A program made the position numbers and the translations under genes. A DNA stretch of 64,000 bases, from the NCBI GenBank assembly GCA_025964715.1, contig JAOPYH010000342.1, positions 1-64,000 on the forward strand, in the 5' to 3' direction. The notes below the pieces were generated by a model. The model was given only the letters and a program-made list of their open reading frames with translations, did no database searches and was not told the DNA's origin. Below are positions 9,095 through 17,321 of this stretch, piece after piece; position 1 is the first letter of the stretch; every line of letters starts with the position of its first letter. Source of the stretch: Streptosporangiaceae bacterium. GTDB lineage: Bacteria > Actinomycetota > Actinomycetes > Streptosporangiales > Streptosporangiaceae.

Positions 9095-9507
9095 GGGATC
9101 CGAACCGCCAGGACTTGAGTTGGCTGGTGACGAACTTCGTCAGCAGGGTTCCGAAGGTGGCACACGCGGTGGTCGTGTCCTCCGACGGACTTCCGCTGGC
9201 GTTCTCCGACGGGTTCCCGGCCGAGCGCGCCGACCAGCTCTCGGCCATCGCCTCGGGATTGACGAGCCTGACGCACGGTGCCGCTCAGATCTTCGACGCC
9301 GGGCGGGTCAGCCAGACGGTCGTCGAGATGGAGCGCGGGCTGCTGTTCGTGATGTCGATCAGCAACGGCTCGGTGTTCGCGGTCCTGGCGGCCCCGGAAT
9401 GCGACCTGGGCCTGGTCGCGTACGAGATGACCCTGCTGGTGGAGCGCGTGGGCCGGGTGTTGACCCCGGCCTTGCGTACCGAGCTGGGAGCCGGGCCACT
9501 TCACTAG
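9091..9507 (+). CDS. cvnB: Conservon roadblock/LC7 protein CvnB
   Basis: A 138-residue roadblock/LC7-domain protein that is expected to act with the GTPase CvnD, as Mgl/Rag-type roadblock partners do. The start is a TTG at 9091, giving a TTGA four-base overlap with the cvnA stop, supported by AGGAG at 9079-9083 with seven bases of spacing. The family hallmark LSWLVTNFVSRVPKVAHAVV, then VSSDGLPLAFSDGF, is at the N-terminus. The body AIASGLTSLTHGAAQIF and the C-terminal helix are typical. A later start would remove the conserved first helix. Confidence 0.93.
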   Translation: MRDPNRQDLSWLVTNFVSRVPKVAHAVVVSSDGLPLAFSDGFPAERADQLSAIASGLTSLTHGAAQIFDAGRVSQTVVEMERGLLFVMSISNGSVFAVLAAPECDLGLVAYEMTLLVERVGRVLTPALRTELGAGPLH

Positions 9508-9555
9508 CGTGACCGCGCTGCTGGAGACCTTGACGGACGCTGACGAAAGGGCACC

Positions 9556-9993
9556 GTGGTGGACCACGGCAGGCAGTTCGGCGCCGGGTTCGGCGGCATA
9601 CCCGGCCGGCCCGAGGACACGCCGCCGAGGCACCAGTCCTTGGCCGAGACAGGTGATCCGCGATCCATGGTTCGCCCGTACGCGGTCACCGGGGGCCGTA
9701 CGCGCCCGCGGTACGAGCTGGCGCTGGAGGCCCTGGTCTCGGCCGCGCCGTATCCGCCGCGGGACATCACCACGCTGACCCCCGAGTACAAGGCCATCAT
9801 CGACCTCTGCCGGGCCTGGCGCTCGGTGGCCGAGATCTCGGCTCTGCTGCGGCTCCCGCTCGGAGTCGCACGCATCCTCATCGCGGACATGGCATACGAG
9901 GGGCTGGTGCGGTTGCACCAATCCCGTGCCACCGAGGAGAAACCGGATCTGCGCTTGCTGGAAAGGGTTCTCAGTGGACTTCACCAACTCTGA
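9556..9993 (+). CDS. cvnC: Conservon DUF742 protein CvnC
   Basis: A 145-residue DUF742 protein. The conserved part begins at VRPYAVTGGRTRPRYELALE near residue 39 and contains a winged-helix-like stretch (ICRAWRSVAEISALLRLPLG region, then VARILIADMAYEGLVRLH). The first 38 residues are disordered. GTG at 9556 follows GAAAGG at 9545-9550. DUF742 proteins occur almost only in conservons and are thought to bridge the kinase-like CvnA and the GTPase module. The gene overlaps the cvnD start by 20 bases, which supports one transcript. Confidence 0.92.
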   Translation: MVDHGRQFGAGFGGIPGRPEDTPPRHQSLAETGDPRSMVRPYAVTGGRTRPRYELALEALVSAAPYPPRDITTLTPEYKAIIDLCRAWRSVAEISALLRLPLGVARILIADMAYEGLVRLHQSRATEEKPDLRLLERVLSGLHQL

Positions 9994-10573
9994 TCCGGGC
10001 CCGAGCGGCCCGGCCGCCGCGATGACCTCGGTGAAGATCATCGTGGGCGGCGGATTCGGCGTGGGCAAGACCACGTTCGTCGGCTCCGTATCGGAGATCA
10101 TGCCGCTCACCACCGAAGCGGTGATGACCGCGGCCAGCGCCGGGATCGACGATCTGTCCGCCGTCCCGGACAAGAGGACAACCACGGTCGCGATGGACTT
10201 CGGGCGCGCGACCCTCGACACCGACCTGATCCTCTACCTGTTCGGCACGCCGGGGCAGCACAGTTTCTGGTTCATGTGGGACGACCTCATCAAGGGCGCG
10301 ATCGGCGCGGTGGTGCTGGTCGACACCCGCCGGCTGGCCGACTCCTTCGCGGCGGTGGACTACTTCGAGGAGTCCGAAGTCCCGTTCGTCGTCGCCGTCA
10401 ACGGTTTCGACGGTGACTTCGCCTACGCGATGGAGGACGTCCGCGAGGCCCTGTCCATCAGCGCGAAGGTCCCGATCGTGCAGTGCGACGCCCGAAGCCG
10501 TGAGTCGACCAAGGCGACCTTGATCACCCTCGTGCGGCACGCTATGTCGGTGCACGCCGGCAAGGCGCCTTAA
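9974..10573 (+). CDS. cvnD: Conservon GTP-binding protein CvnD
   Basis: A small GTPase of 199 residues. It has the P-loop GGGFGVGKTT near 22-31, switch II-like FGTPGQHSFWFMWDDL (DxxG replaced by TPGQ, as in this family) and a base-recognition region around VNGFDGD. I choose the GTG at 9974 (VDFTNSDPG) after GGAAAGG at 9960-9966; an open frame extends upstream to 9926 but would overlap cvnC by 68 bases. In Streptomyces conservons CvnD binds GTP and interacts with the CvnB and CvnC partners. The operon ends here, facing the convergent ABC exporter gene. Confidence 0.94.
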   Translation: MDFTNSDPGPSGPAAAMTSVKIIVGGGFGVGKTTFVGSVSEIMPLTTEAVMTAASAGIDDLSAVPDKRTTTVAMDFGRATLDTDLILYLFGTPGQHSFWFMWDDLIKGAIGAVVLVDTRRLADSFAAVDYFEESEVPFVVAVNGFDGDFAYAMEDVREALSISAKVPIVQCDARSRESTKATLITLVRHAMSVHAGKAP

Positions 10574-10662
10574 GGCCGCTGAACAGGCGAGCGCGCCACG
10601 GCTGCCGGACTGCGATCCCCGGCTGGGGCAGTTACCTCTGACCGTACGGCACACGTCCTTGA

Positions 10663-12750
10663 TCAGTGTGCCTCCGCCTCGGGGACCTCGCCGGCCGGCT
10701 CCTGCCGGTAGGCGGAGGCCTGCAAGCCATAGAGCTCGGCATAGAGGCCGCCGAAGGCCATCAGCCGGTCGTGATCTCCGTGTTCGATCACCCGGCCGTG
10801 GTCGAGCACGTAGATCCGGTCGGCGTGCCGGACGCTCGCGAGCCGGTGGGTGATGAGGAGCACCGTGCGGCCGTCGGCGTGGGCCCGGATACGTTCGAAC
10901 AGGGCGTGCTCGGCGCGGGCGTCGAGTGCGGCGGTCGGCTCGTCACAGATGAGCAGAGGGGCGTCGCGGAAGAAGCCGCGGGCGACGGCGAGCCGCTGCC
11001 ACTGCCCGCCGGACAGCTCCGCCCCACCGGCGAACCGCTTGTCCAGGAGGGTGTCGTAGCCGTGTGGCAGCTCCTCGATGACCTCGTCGGCGCCGGAGGC
11101 CACTGCCGCCTCGCGTACGGCCCGGTCGCCGTCCCGCTCGAGGCCCATCGTGATGTTCTGCCGGGCCGTCATGGGCCAGTGGGTGTATTCCTGGGCGATC
11201 ACGGCGATGCGCTCGCGCAGCCGGTCCGGTGCCACGTCGCGCAGCCGGACCCCGTCCCACCACACCTCGCCCGAGTCCGGTTCGTACAACCCGGCAAGGA
11301 TCTTGGCGAGCGTGCTCTTGCCCGATCCGTTCTCCCCGACAAGGGCCACGATCTCACCGCGCCGGACCTCGATCGAGATCCCGTTGAGCGATCTGGTCTC
11401 GGCCCGGGGATAGGTGAAGGTCACGCCGTCCACGATGATCCGCTCGAAACCGCTCGGCGCCGTCGCCCCGTCCTGCGGCAGGTCCCGTGCCGGGGTGCGC
11501 ACCCGATCCCGCGCGTCCGGGGCCGTGTCCCGCCCGTCCTCGGCCTTCCCCCCGGGTGCGGGGATCCGCCGCTCGGCCTCGGCACAGAAGCCGAGGTAGT
11601 CGCCGAAGTAGAGGCCATCCTCATAGCACCGGTTCACGGCGAAGACCAGGTTCGCCAGTGAGGCCTGCCCCGTCCGGATGGCCAGGACCGCGGTGCCGGC
11701 GATTGGCAGGGGGACGGCTCCGGTCCACAGCATCATCCCGAGCGCTCCGTAGACGCCCGCCGTGGCGATCCCCTTCAGGACGTCCCCGGACACCCGCGCG
11801 GTGGCCTGCCGCTGCGCCAGATCGAGCTCCACGTCCCGCTGGTAGGACGCGATCGTGCCGTACTCCCTGAGCAGGAAGCCTCGCATGGTGAACGACCTCA
11901 CCTCGGCGGCGTGCGTGTGGTCGGCCATGAGGTCGGACAGGATCCACTTGCGACGATTGCTGGACACCAGCGTGAGCATCGTGAGATAGCGCATCCGGGC
12001 CGAGCGCACCGAGGCCCAGCCCTCCGGCAGCGCGGTCAGCAGGAGCAGCGGCAGCAGCACCGGGTGCAGCACGCCGAGCGTGCCGGCCGCCGCCACGAGT
12101 CCCACCAGGCCGGTGAGAACGTCGACCGCGTTGCGAACCACGCCCGGAGCGGCCGCGAGGCCGCGGCCCTCGGCGCGCTTGAGGTCGTCGAGGAAGTCGG
12201 AGTCGTCGAGCGCCGCCAGCTCCACCGCGGTGGTGAGCTCGTACATCCGCGTCTCGACGATGCGGTCGATCTGCGGCTCGAGCCGCGCCTGCGCCCAGCC
12301 CGCGGCCGCCTGGAAGGCCGCTCGCAGCCCCGTGGCGGCCCCTACCAGCAGGAGCGCCGGCAGTGCCGCGCGCACCCGGTCGGGGGTCGGTCCCGCGGCG
12401 AACAGAGCGGTCAGCACTCCCCTGGTGGCGAGCAGGCCGAAGGCGGTGAAGACGCCGGCCGCCAGATTGAGGGCGATGGTGGCCGCAGTGTCCACGCGGC
12501 TCGCCCGCCAGGCCAGGCGGACGGCCTGGGCGATCAGATCGGGCAGCCGCCCCGCCACGACTTTCAGCCGGGTGTCGGCGAGCTCGCCAGTGTGCGACGC
12601 CCACCTCGGCGCGGTCAGCTCCGGGAACCGCAGCACGTCCAGATCCACCCTGTGGCGGCCGCCGCCGGGCAGGTGGAAGCGACGGAGCCGGCGGAGGAGC
12701 TGAAGCGGTGAGCGAGTCGGCCGCCGGACACGGCTCGGGCGCAGACCCAT
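10663..12750 (-). CDS. ABC exporter, fused permease and ATPase (ABC-B type)
   Basis: A membrane exporter half-transporter of about 695 residues. The N-terminal 60 residues are cytoplasmic and arginine-rich. A six-helix ABC transmembrane domain follows, then a charged linker and a nucleotide-binding domain with Walker A GENGSGKST, signature LSGGQWQRLAVARGF, Walker B LLICDEPTAALD and the H-loop ITHRLAS. I place the start at the ATG at 12750 (MGLRPSRV), preceded by a G-rich stretch; the frame stays open to 12840 but that would intrude on the divergent LCP promoter region. The linker (DARDRVRTPARDLPQDGATA) is longer than usual. The substrate is unknown; this subgroup often lies near peptide or natural-product genes, and none is evident here. 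Confidence 0.9.
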   Translation of the reverse strand: MGLRPSRVRRPTRSPLQLLRRLRRFHLPGGGRHRVDLDVLRFPELTAPRWASHTGELADTRLKVVAGRLPDLIAQAVRLAWRASRVDTAATIALNLAAGVFTAFGLLATRGVLTALFAAGPTPDRVRAALPALLLVGAATGLRAAFQAAAGWAQARLEPQIDRIVETRMYELTTAVELAALDDSDFLDDLKRAEGRGLAAAPGVVRNAVDVLTGLVGLVAAAGTLGVLHPVLLPLLLLTALPEGWASVRSARMRYLTMLTLVSSNRRKWILSDLMADHTHAAEVRSFTMRGFLLREYGTIASYQRDVELDLAQRQATARVSGDVLKGIATAGVYGALGMMLWTGAVPLPIAGTAVLAIRTGQASLANLVFAVNRCYEDGLYFGDYLGFCAEAERRIPAPGGKAEDGRDTAPDARDRVRTPARDLPQDGATAPSGFERIIVDGVTFTYPRAETRSLNGISIEVRRGEIVALVGENGSGKSTLAKILAGLYEPDSGEVWWDGVRLRDVAPDRLRERIAVIAQEYTHWPMTARQNITMGLERDGDRAVREAAVASGADEVIEELPHGYDTLLDKRFAGGAELSGGQWQRLAVARGFFRDAPLLICDEPTAALDARAEHALFERIRAHADGRTVLLITHRLASVRHADRIYVLDHGRVIEHGDHDRLMAFGGLYAELYGLQASAYRQEPAGEVPEAEAH

Positions 12751-12904
12751 CCAGCCCCCTCGGTCGGTGAAATCCCTGGAGCCGAGTGTGCCCCGTGCGA
12801 GTGACCCGTTCATCTGGAAGGTCACACACTGTGGCGACAAGGAGAGATTTCACATCATTCGGGGGAAGGACGCGACGACCTACGGGATTGTCTATGTTGG
12901 CGGG

Positions 12905-13954
12905 ATGGATGACAGCTGGACCGACCGGCCCACCAGGGTGAAGTCCCCGGGCGAGCATTCCTACTACGGCGCAGACGCGCACGGCGGCGGCGTCACGCGC
13001 CCGCGAGGCCGGCGGCGGTGGGGGCGGACGCTGCTGATCGGGCTACTGGTCCTGATCGTCCTGGCCGTTGCCGGATACTTCTACCTCGACTCGCGGCTCA
13101 AGCGCGAGAACGCGCTCGACTATCCCGGGCGGCCCGGCGACACGCCCGGGACGAACTGGCTCGTGGTGGGTTCCGACAGCCGCGCCGGCCTGTCCCGGCA
13201 GCAGCGCAGCGACTACGCCACCGGGATGGCCGCCGGCCGCCGCACCGACTCGATGATGCTGCTGCACACCGGCGCCGGCGGGACCACGCTGGTCAGCCTG
13301 CCGCGCGACTCCTACGTGCCGATCCCCGGCCATGGGTCCAACAAGCTGAACGCCGCGTTCGCCTTCGGCGGGCCCAAGCTTCTGGTCCGCACGGTCGAGC
13401 AGGTCACGGGCGTCCACGTCGACCACTATGCCGAGATCGGCTTCGGCGGGTTCGTCGGCATGGTCGACGCCATCGGCGGAGTCGACCTGTGCGTCAAGCA
13501 GCCGATGCGCGATCCCAAGGCCGGCCTGAACCTGCGGCCCGGCTGCCAGACGCTCAGCGGCGGCCAGGCCCTCGGCTTCGTGCGGACCCGGGCCTCCGCG
13601 CGCGCCGACCTCGACCGCGTCAAACGCCAGCGGGAGTTCTTCGGCGCCCTCATCAAGAAGGCCTCGGGCGCGGGCGTGCTCCTCAACCCGTTCCGCAGCA
13701 TTCCATTGGTGCTCAACGGGACGGGAAACTTCCTCGTCGACGACGGTGACCACCTGCTCGACCTCGGACGCCTCATGTGGGCGATGCGCAGCGTCGGCGG
13801 CGGGAACGGCACGACCACGACGGTCCCCATCGGCGGCGTCGGATCGTCCGCGGCGGCCGGCTCCTACATCACGTGGGACCGTACGCGGGCGCTGCGGCTC
13901 TTCAACGCCATCAAGGAGGACCGCGCGGTCCCGACGGGGACCGCGGGGGGCTGA
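12905..13954 (+). CDS. LytR-CpsA-Psr (LCP) family cell-wall glycopolymer ligase
   Basis: LCP proteins attach teichoic-acid-like or other glycopolymers to peptidoglycan from lipid-linked precursors on the outer face of the membrane. From the ATG at 12905 the 349-residue protein has a basic cytoplasmic head, one TM helix near 43-64 and an extracellular LCP domain. Signature pieces are WLVVGSDSRAG, RTDSMMLLH, LPRDSYVPIPG, GGVDLC and the conserved arginine-rich GFVRTRASARADLDRVKRQR. The open frame extends upstream to 12767, but the extra 46 residues look non-native. Two microprotein genes follow on the same strand. Confidence 0.92.
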   Translation: MDDSWTDRPTRVKSPGEHSYYGADAHGGGVTRPRGRRRWGRTLLIGLLVLIVLAVAGYFYLDSRLKRENALDYPGRPGDTPGTNWLVVGSDSRAGLSRQQRSDYATGMAAGRRTDSMMLLHTGAGGTTLVSLPRDSYVPIPGHGSNKLNAAFAFGGPKLLVRTVEQVTGVHVDHYAEIGFGGFVGMVDAIGGVDLCVKQPMRDPKAGLNLRPGCQTLSGGQALGFVRTRASARADLDRVKRQREFFGALIKKASGAGVLLNPFRSIPLVLNGTGNFLVDDGDHLLDLGRLMWAMRSVGGGNGTTTTVPIGGVGSSAAAGSYITWDRTRALRLFNAIKEDRAVPTGTAGG

Positions 13955-14091
13955 CGATCACGGGCGGCGTGGCCGGCCGTTGGGGCCCTTCCCGGCACGT
14001 GACTTTTTCTTTGCCAACCCGGAGTGCCGGATGTACCCGATACTGGGAATCACCGTGGGTGACTGGCCGGATACGGAAGGCGCTGAGTGCG

Positions 14092-14244
14092 ATGAAGAAG
14101 TGGGTGAAGTGGGGCGGCCTCGCGTTCGTCGCGTGGTGGATCATCAGCCGGCCCGACAGTGCTGCGGGCGTGGTCCGCAGCGGGGCGGGCGGCCTCGGCA
14201 ACGCTGCCGAGTCCCTGTCGCAGTTCGTGAGCGCGATCCCCTGA
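14092..14244 (+). CDS. Single-pass membrane microprotein (50 aa), paralogue of the next gene
   Basis: A 50-residue protein from the ATG at 14092. It has a short basic N-terminus (MKKWVKWGG), a hydrophobic segment LAFVAWWIISR at 10-20 and an extracellular-looking amphipathic tail (PDSAAGVVRSGAGGLGNAAE, SLSQFVSAIP). GGAAGG at 14075-14080 is a possible but distant Shine-Dalgarno. A hairpin terminator follows immediately. The protein aligns without gaps after the TM with the 53-residue product of 14414-14575: S-x-P-x-x-A-A-x-V-V ... L-G-x-A-x-x-S-L-x-x-F-V. That pattern shows both are real genes. I do not recognise a named family, and the function is unknown. Confidence 0.8.
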   Translation: MKKWVKWGGLAFVAWWIISRPDSAAGVVRSGAGGLGNAAESLSQFVSAIP

Positions 14245-14259
14245 CCGCCCTCGAGCAAC

Positions 14260-14294
14260 GAGCCCCGCGCCGACAAGGTGCGGGGCTCAATTTC
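14260..14294 (+). terminator. Hairpin terminator after the first microprotein gene
   Basis: The perfect 9-bp inverted repeat GAGCCCCGC / GCGGGGCTC (14260-14268 and 14280-14288) has an 11-base loop, followed by AATTTCG. It lies 15 bases after the stop codon, so the first microprotein gene probably ends its own transcript and the second is transcribed separately. Confidence 0.75.
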
Positions 14295-14413
14295 GTGGCG
14301 ACAATCACTCGCACGACCAGACCGCTACATGAAACTCTCGTTACGGGCACGTGCAGTTGGGCACAACTGAATAGGGTCAGTGTGTCACTGCGTCACAAAG
14401 AGGGACGGCGCCG

Positions 14414-14575
14414 ATGCTGAGTTCGAAGAACATGAAGCTCGTGGTCATCGCATTCGTGATTTTCTACCTGTTGAGCCAGCCGTCCAACGCGGCGGCGGTG
14501 GTCAACAACGCGTTCTCGGCGCTGGGCAGCGCTGGTGGCTCGCTCGCCACCTTCGTGAACAAGCTGGGCGGATGA
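14414..14575 (+). CDS. Single-pass membrane microprotein (53 aa), paralogue of the preceding gene
   Basis: A 53-residue protein with ATG at 14414 and AGAGGGACG at 14398-14406 as ribosome-binding site. N-terminus MLSSKNMK, hydrophobic segment LVVIAFVIFYLLS at 9-21, then the tail QPSNAAAVVNNAFSALGSAG, GSLATFVNKLGG. The tail matches the preceding microprotein in spacing and in the small residues (S-P-A-A-V-V, L-G-x-A, S-L-x-x-F-V). This GxxxA/AxxxG-like pattern suits helix-helix packing or self-assembly on the outer face of the membrane. It is too short for default gene callers. Function unknown; proximity to the LCP gene hints at the cell envelope, but that is inference. Confidence 0.8.
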   Translation: MLSSKNMKLVVIAFVIFYLLSQPSNAAAVVNNAFSALGSAGGSLATFVNKLGG

Positions 14576-14762
14576 TCGGTCCGCGATAGCTCCCAGCGAA
14601 TCGGGCTAGGGCCATGCTTGGCGCCGACGTCGCCTCCAAGTACGGCCACACCCCCCGTCTTCCCGTCGTGGCCCCTTCCACGGCCCCATAGCCGGCCTCC
14701 TGGCTGTGGCCTGGCACACACCCCGTATCGTTCCCCTTGCCGCGCGTGCACAACCGGCCTAG

Positions 14763-14792
14763 TTTGGCTCGACACACTTTGGCTCGACACAC
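14763..14792. repeat. Two perfect tandem copies of a 15-bp unit upstream of the SDR gene
   Basis: TTTGGCTCGACACAC occurs twice head to tail (14763-14777 and 14778-14792), about 30 bases before the start codon at 14821. The position between promoter and ribosome-binding site makes it a candidate operator or transcript-leader element. The element has no internal symmetry, so a direct-repeat-binding factor or a simple duplication are both possible. Confidence 0.85.
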
Positions 14793-14820
14793 TTGGACGC
14801 GGCACTCGGAGGTCAGACCG

Positions 14821-15738
14821 ATGGGCGGCTGGAGAGCTGCGGACATCCCGGACTTGAGCGGCCGGCGGGCCATCGTCACGGGCGCCAACAGCGGCATCGG
14901 CTACCACACCGCACTCGAACTGGCCCGGCACGGAGCAGAGGTGATCCTGGCCTGCCGCAGCGCCGAGCGTGGCGCGCGGGCCCTGGACCGCATCCGCACC
15001 GAGGTCCCGGGTGCCGATCTCCTCGTCGGTTCCCTCGACCTGGCGGACCTGCGATCCGTCCGGGCGTTCGCCGCGGAGCACGTCCAGGGCGGGCTGGACA
15101 TCCTGGTCAACAACGCGGGGGTCATGGCACTGCCGCGGCAGGCCACCGCGGACGGCTTCGAGATGCAGTTCGGCACCGATCATCTCGGCCACTTCGCTCT
15201 CACCGGGGTGCTGTTGCCGGCGCTGTTGAACCGCCCCGGGGCCCGCGTCGTCACCGTGACGAGCCTGATGGCGTGGGCCGGCCGGCTGCGCTTCGACGAC
15301 CTCCAGGGCGAGCGCCGTTACCAGCGCTGGACCGCCTACTGCCAGGCCAAGCTGGCCAACCTCGTCTTCACCAAGGAACTGGACCGCCGGGTGGACACGG
15401 TCACCAGTGTGGCGGCCCATCCGGGTTACGCCTCCACCAACCTGCAGCAGCGGGCCGCCCGCATGGAGGGGAGCAGGACGCGGGAGGTCTTCTACGGCGC
15501 GGCCAACATCGTGCTCGGCCAGTCCGCCGCGGCCGGCGCGCTCCCCACGCTGTACGCCGCCACCATGCCGGACGTGGCGGGCGGAGATTGTTATGGGCCG
15601 GACGGCCTCGGGCAGCGCAATGGCGCGCCCAAGCGGGTCAGGGTCGTCACGCGAGCCGGCGATCCCGAGGCGGGCAGGCGGCTGTGGGAGGCGTCGGAGC
15701 AGCTCACCGGCGTCACCTACGAGGTGCCCGCCCACTGA
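14821..15738 (+). CDS. Short-chain dehydrogenase/reductase (retinol dehydrogenase/WWOX-like)
   Basis: A 305-residue NAD(P)-dependent oxidoreductase. ATG at 14821 is supported by GGAGG at 14808-14812; the longer open frame from 14737 has no ribosome-binding site and would include the tandem repeat. The Rossmann motif TGANSGIG is near residue 20 and NNAG near 98. The catalytic triad is S (TVTSLMAW), Y and K (YCQAKLAN). Substrate unknown. The upstream 245-base gap holds a CACACCCC-rich stretch and the 15-bp repeat. Confidence 0.9.
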   Translation: MGGWRAADIPDLSGRRAIVTGANSGIGYHTALELARHGAEVILACRSAERGARALDRIRTEVPGADLLVGSLDLADLRSVRAFAAEHVQGGLDILVNNAGVMALPRQATADGFEMQFGTDHLGHFALTGVLLPALLNRPGARVVTVTSLMAWAGRLRFDDLQGERRYQRWTAYCQAKLANLVFTKELDRRVDTVTSVAAHPGYASTNLQQRAARMEGSRTREVFYGAANIVLGQSAAAGALPTLYAATMPDVAGGDCYGPDGLGQRNGAPKRVRVVTRAGDPEAGRRLWEASEQLTGVTYEVPAH

Positions 15739-15852
15739 CCCCCGGCCCCTCTGAGCCGGGTGTCCGGGGCGGTACGGCCGAGGGCCGCAGGCCGGGCCGG
15801 ATACCGGTTGAAGTATGTCGACCACCAGCGGCTTTGTGAGTATGGTCGTGCC

Positions 15853-16152
15853 ATGTCGGACACCGGGGAGCTCGAGGCCCTCTCCTCCAGGGAACTGCAC
15901 GACCGCGCGGTCAAGCTGGCCGTGGCGCGCGGTGACGTCAAGTTCCTGTGGCGACTGCTGCGCGACATCCCGGCCGCCGAGGCGGCCGTGGGCGACGTCC
16001 GGCGCGGGCAGACGGACATCATGCGGATCACGGCGCTGATCAGCGACTTCGTACTCGCGGGGGAGGGCGAGATCGCCGACGCCCTCCGGCCGGTCTATCT
16101 GGACTACCTCGGCAAGGACCTCGCCGCCCCACAGGACTCGCCCGGCACCTGA
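15853..16152 (+). CDS. Conserved small actinobacterial protein of unknown function (99 aa)
   Basis: A 99-residue acidic, helical protein. I chose the ATG at 15853 (MSDTGELEALSSRELHDRAV); the open frame extends to 15760 but without family-like sequence. The stretch LAVARGDVKFLWRLLRDIPA, then AEAAVGDVRRGQTDIMRITA, looks like a soluble helical bundle with no signal or membrane segment. It resembles short hypothetical proteins common in actinomycetes, but I cannot assign a function. It stands alone between the SDR gene and the DDAH-like gene. Confidence 0.75.
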   Translation: MSDTGELEALSSRELHDRAVKLAVARGDVKFLWRLLRDIPAAEAAVGDVRRGQTDIMRITALISDFVLAGEGEIADALRPVYLDYLGKDLAAPQDSPGT

Positions 16153-16394
16153 GGCGCGCTCGGCCCGGCGGGTCTCCGGCCCGGTCCAGGCCCATCACCC
16201 GCCGGCGAAGCCGGGGTCACAACGATCCGGGCGCCCGGCCCCTCACAACGCAACGAAGCTCCGGGCCACCGCAAGATCGGCGCATTGGTGTCCGACCTGG
16301 CCGATCCTAGGATTCAGACCAAGGCTGGCCCACGGTGGGCACTCCGGCCGATCGGCCCGTACCACGTCTTCGCCACGTTGCCACAGGAGCGTGC

Positions 16395-17321
16395 ATGACC
16401 GTATCTCCGGCGATGGAGCCCACAAGTCCGCTGCCCCCGGGGCCGGCCATGTCCCCGTCGCCGGCGGCGGCCGCCTCGCTGGTCTCGGAGGCGGCCACCT
16501 TCCTCGCCTCCGTGGAGAGGGTGGCCACCAGGCGCCACTACCTGATGTGCCGGCCGGAGCATTTCGCCGTCACCTACGCGATCAACCCCTGGATGGACCC
16601 GGTGGTGGGGGTGAACCGGGACCGGGCGATCGCTCAGTGGGAGTCCCTCCGCGCGGCCTACCTCGGTCTGGGACACCAGGTGAGCCTGATCGATCCGGCC
16701 GAAGGCCTGCCGGACATGGTGTTCGCGGCCAACGGTGCGCTGGTCGTCGGCGGCAGGGTCTACGGCGCGCGGTTCGCGCACGCGCAGCGCGCTCCCGAGG
16801 CCGCCGCCTATGCGGGGTGGTTTCGCGGCCACGGTTTCACCGAGGTACGGGAGCCCGCTCGCGTCAACGAGGGCGAGGGCGACTTCCTCGTGCTGGACGA
16901 GGTCATCCTGGCCGGCACCGGGTTCCGTACGGACGTCGCCGCGCACCGGGAGGCCGGGGACTTCCTGCGCCGCCGCGTGGTGACGCTTCAGCTCGTCGAT
17001 CCGCGCTTCTACCACCTGGACACGGCCCTGTTCCCGCTCGGGGGCGACAACGTCGCCTACTATCCGGAGGCCTTCGACGGCGGCAGCCGCCGGCTGCTGC
17101 AGCGGATGTACCCCGACGCCGTCATCGCCACCGCGAGTGATGCCGCCGTGCTAGGTCTCAACGCCGTCTCGGACGGACGCAACGTCGTCCTGGACATGGA
17201 GGCCGCCGAGCTGATCAAAGAGCTGGAGTGCCGCGGCTACCACCCCGTCCCGGTGGACCTGTCCGAGCTCCGCAAGGCCGGCGGCGGCCCGAAGTGCTGC
17301 ACCCAGGAGATCCGTTACTGA
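16395..17321 (+). CDS. Dimethylarginine dimethylaminohydrolase-like amidinohydrolase
   Basis: A 308-residue enzyme of the guanidino-modifying fold. It probably hydrolyses dimethylarginine to citrulline and dimethylamine, or acts as a related arginine or ornithine-forming hydrolase. ATG at 16395 follows AGGAG at 16385-16389. Catalytic features: acidic D in GLPDMVFAAN near 108, catalytic His in RFYHLDTALFPL near 207, and nucleophilic Cys in the C-terminal KCCTQE near 302. The first 30 residues are a Pro/Ala-rich extension. Actinobacterial homologues are often next to an Lrp regulator, but none is seen here. The 242-base upstream gap contains no convincing gene. Confidence 0.87.
   Translation: MTVSPAMEPTSPLPPGPAMSPSPAAAASLVSEAATFLASVERVATRRHYLMCRPEHFAVTYAINPWMDPVVGVNRDRAIAQWESLRAAYLGLGHQVSLIDPAEGLPDMVFAANGALVVGGRVYGARFAHAQRAPEAAAYAGWFRGHGFTEVREPARVNEGEGDFLVLDEVILAGTGFRTDVAAHREAGDFLRRRVVTLQLVDPRFYHLDTALFPLGGDNVAYYPEAFDGGSRRLLQRMYPDAVIATASDAAVLGLNAVSDGRNVVLDMEAAELIKELECRGYHPVPVDLSELRKAGGGPKCCTQEIRY

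Noticed and set aside
12767-12904. 46-residue N-terminal extension of the LCP protein
   Set aside because: It precedes a normal cytoplasmic head and TM helix, shows no LCP similarity and would fill the promoter region shared with the exporter gene.
14380-14396. Crp-like palindrome TGTG...CACA before the second microprotein gene
   Set aside because: The half-sites are spaced seven bases apart and only partly symmetric; it is too weak to assert.
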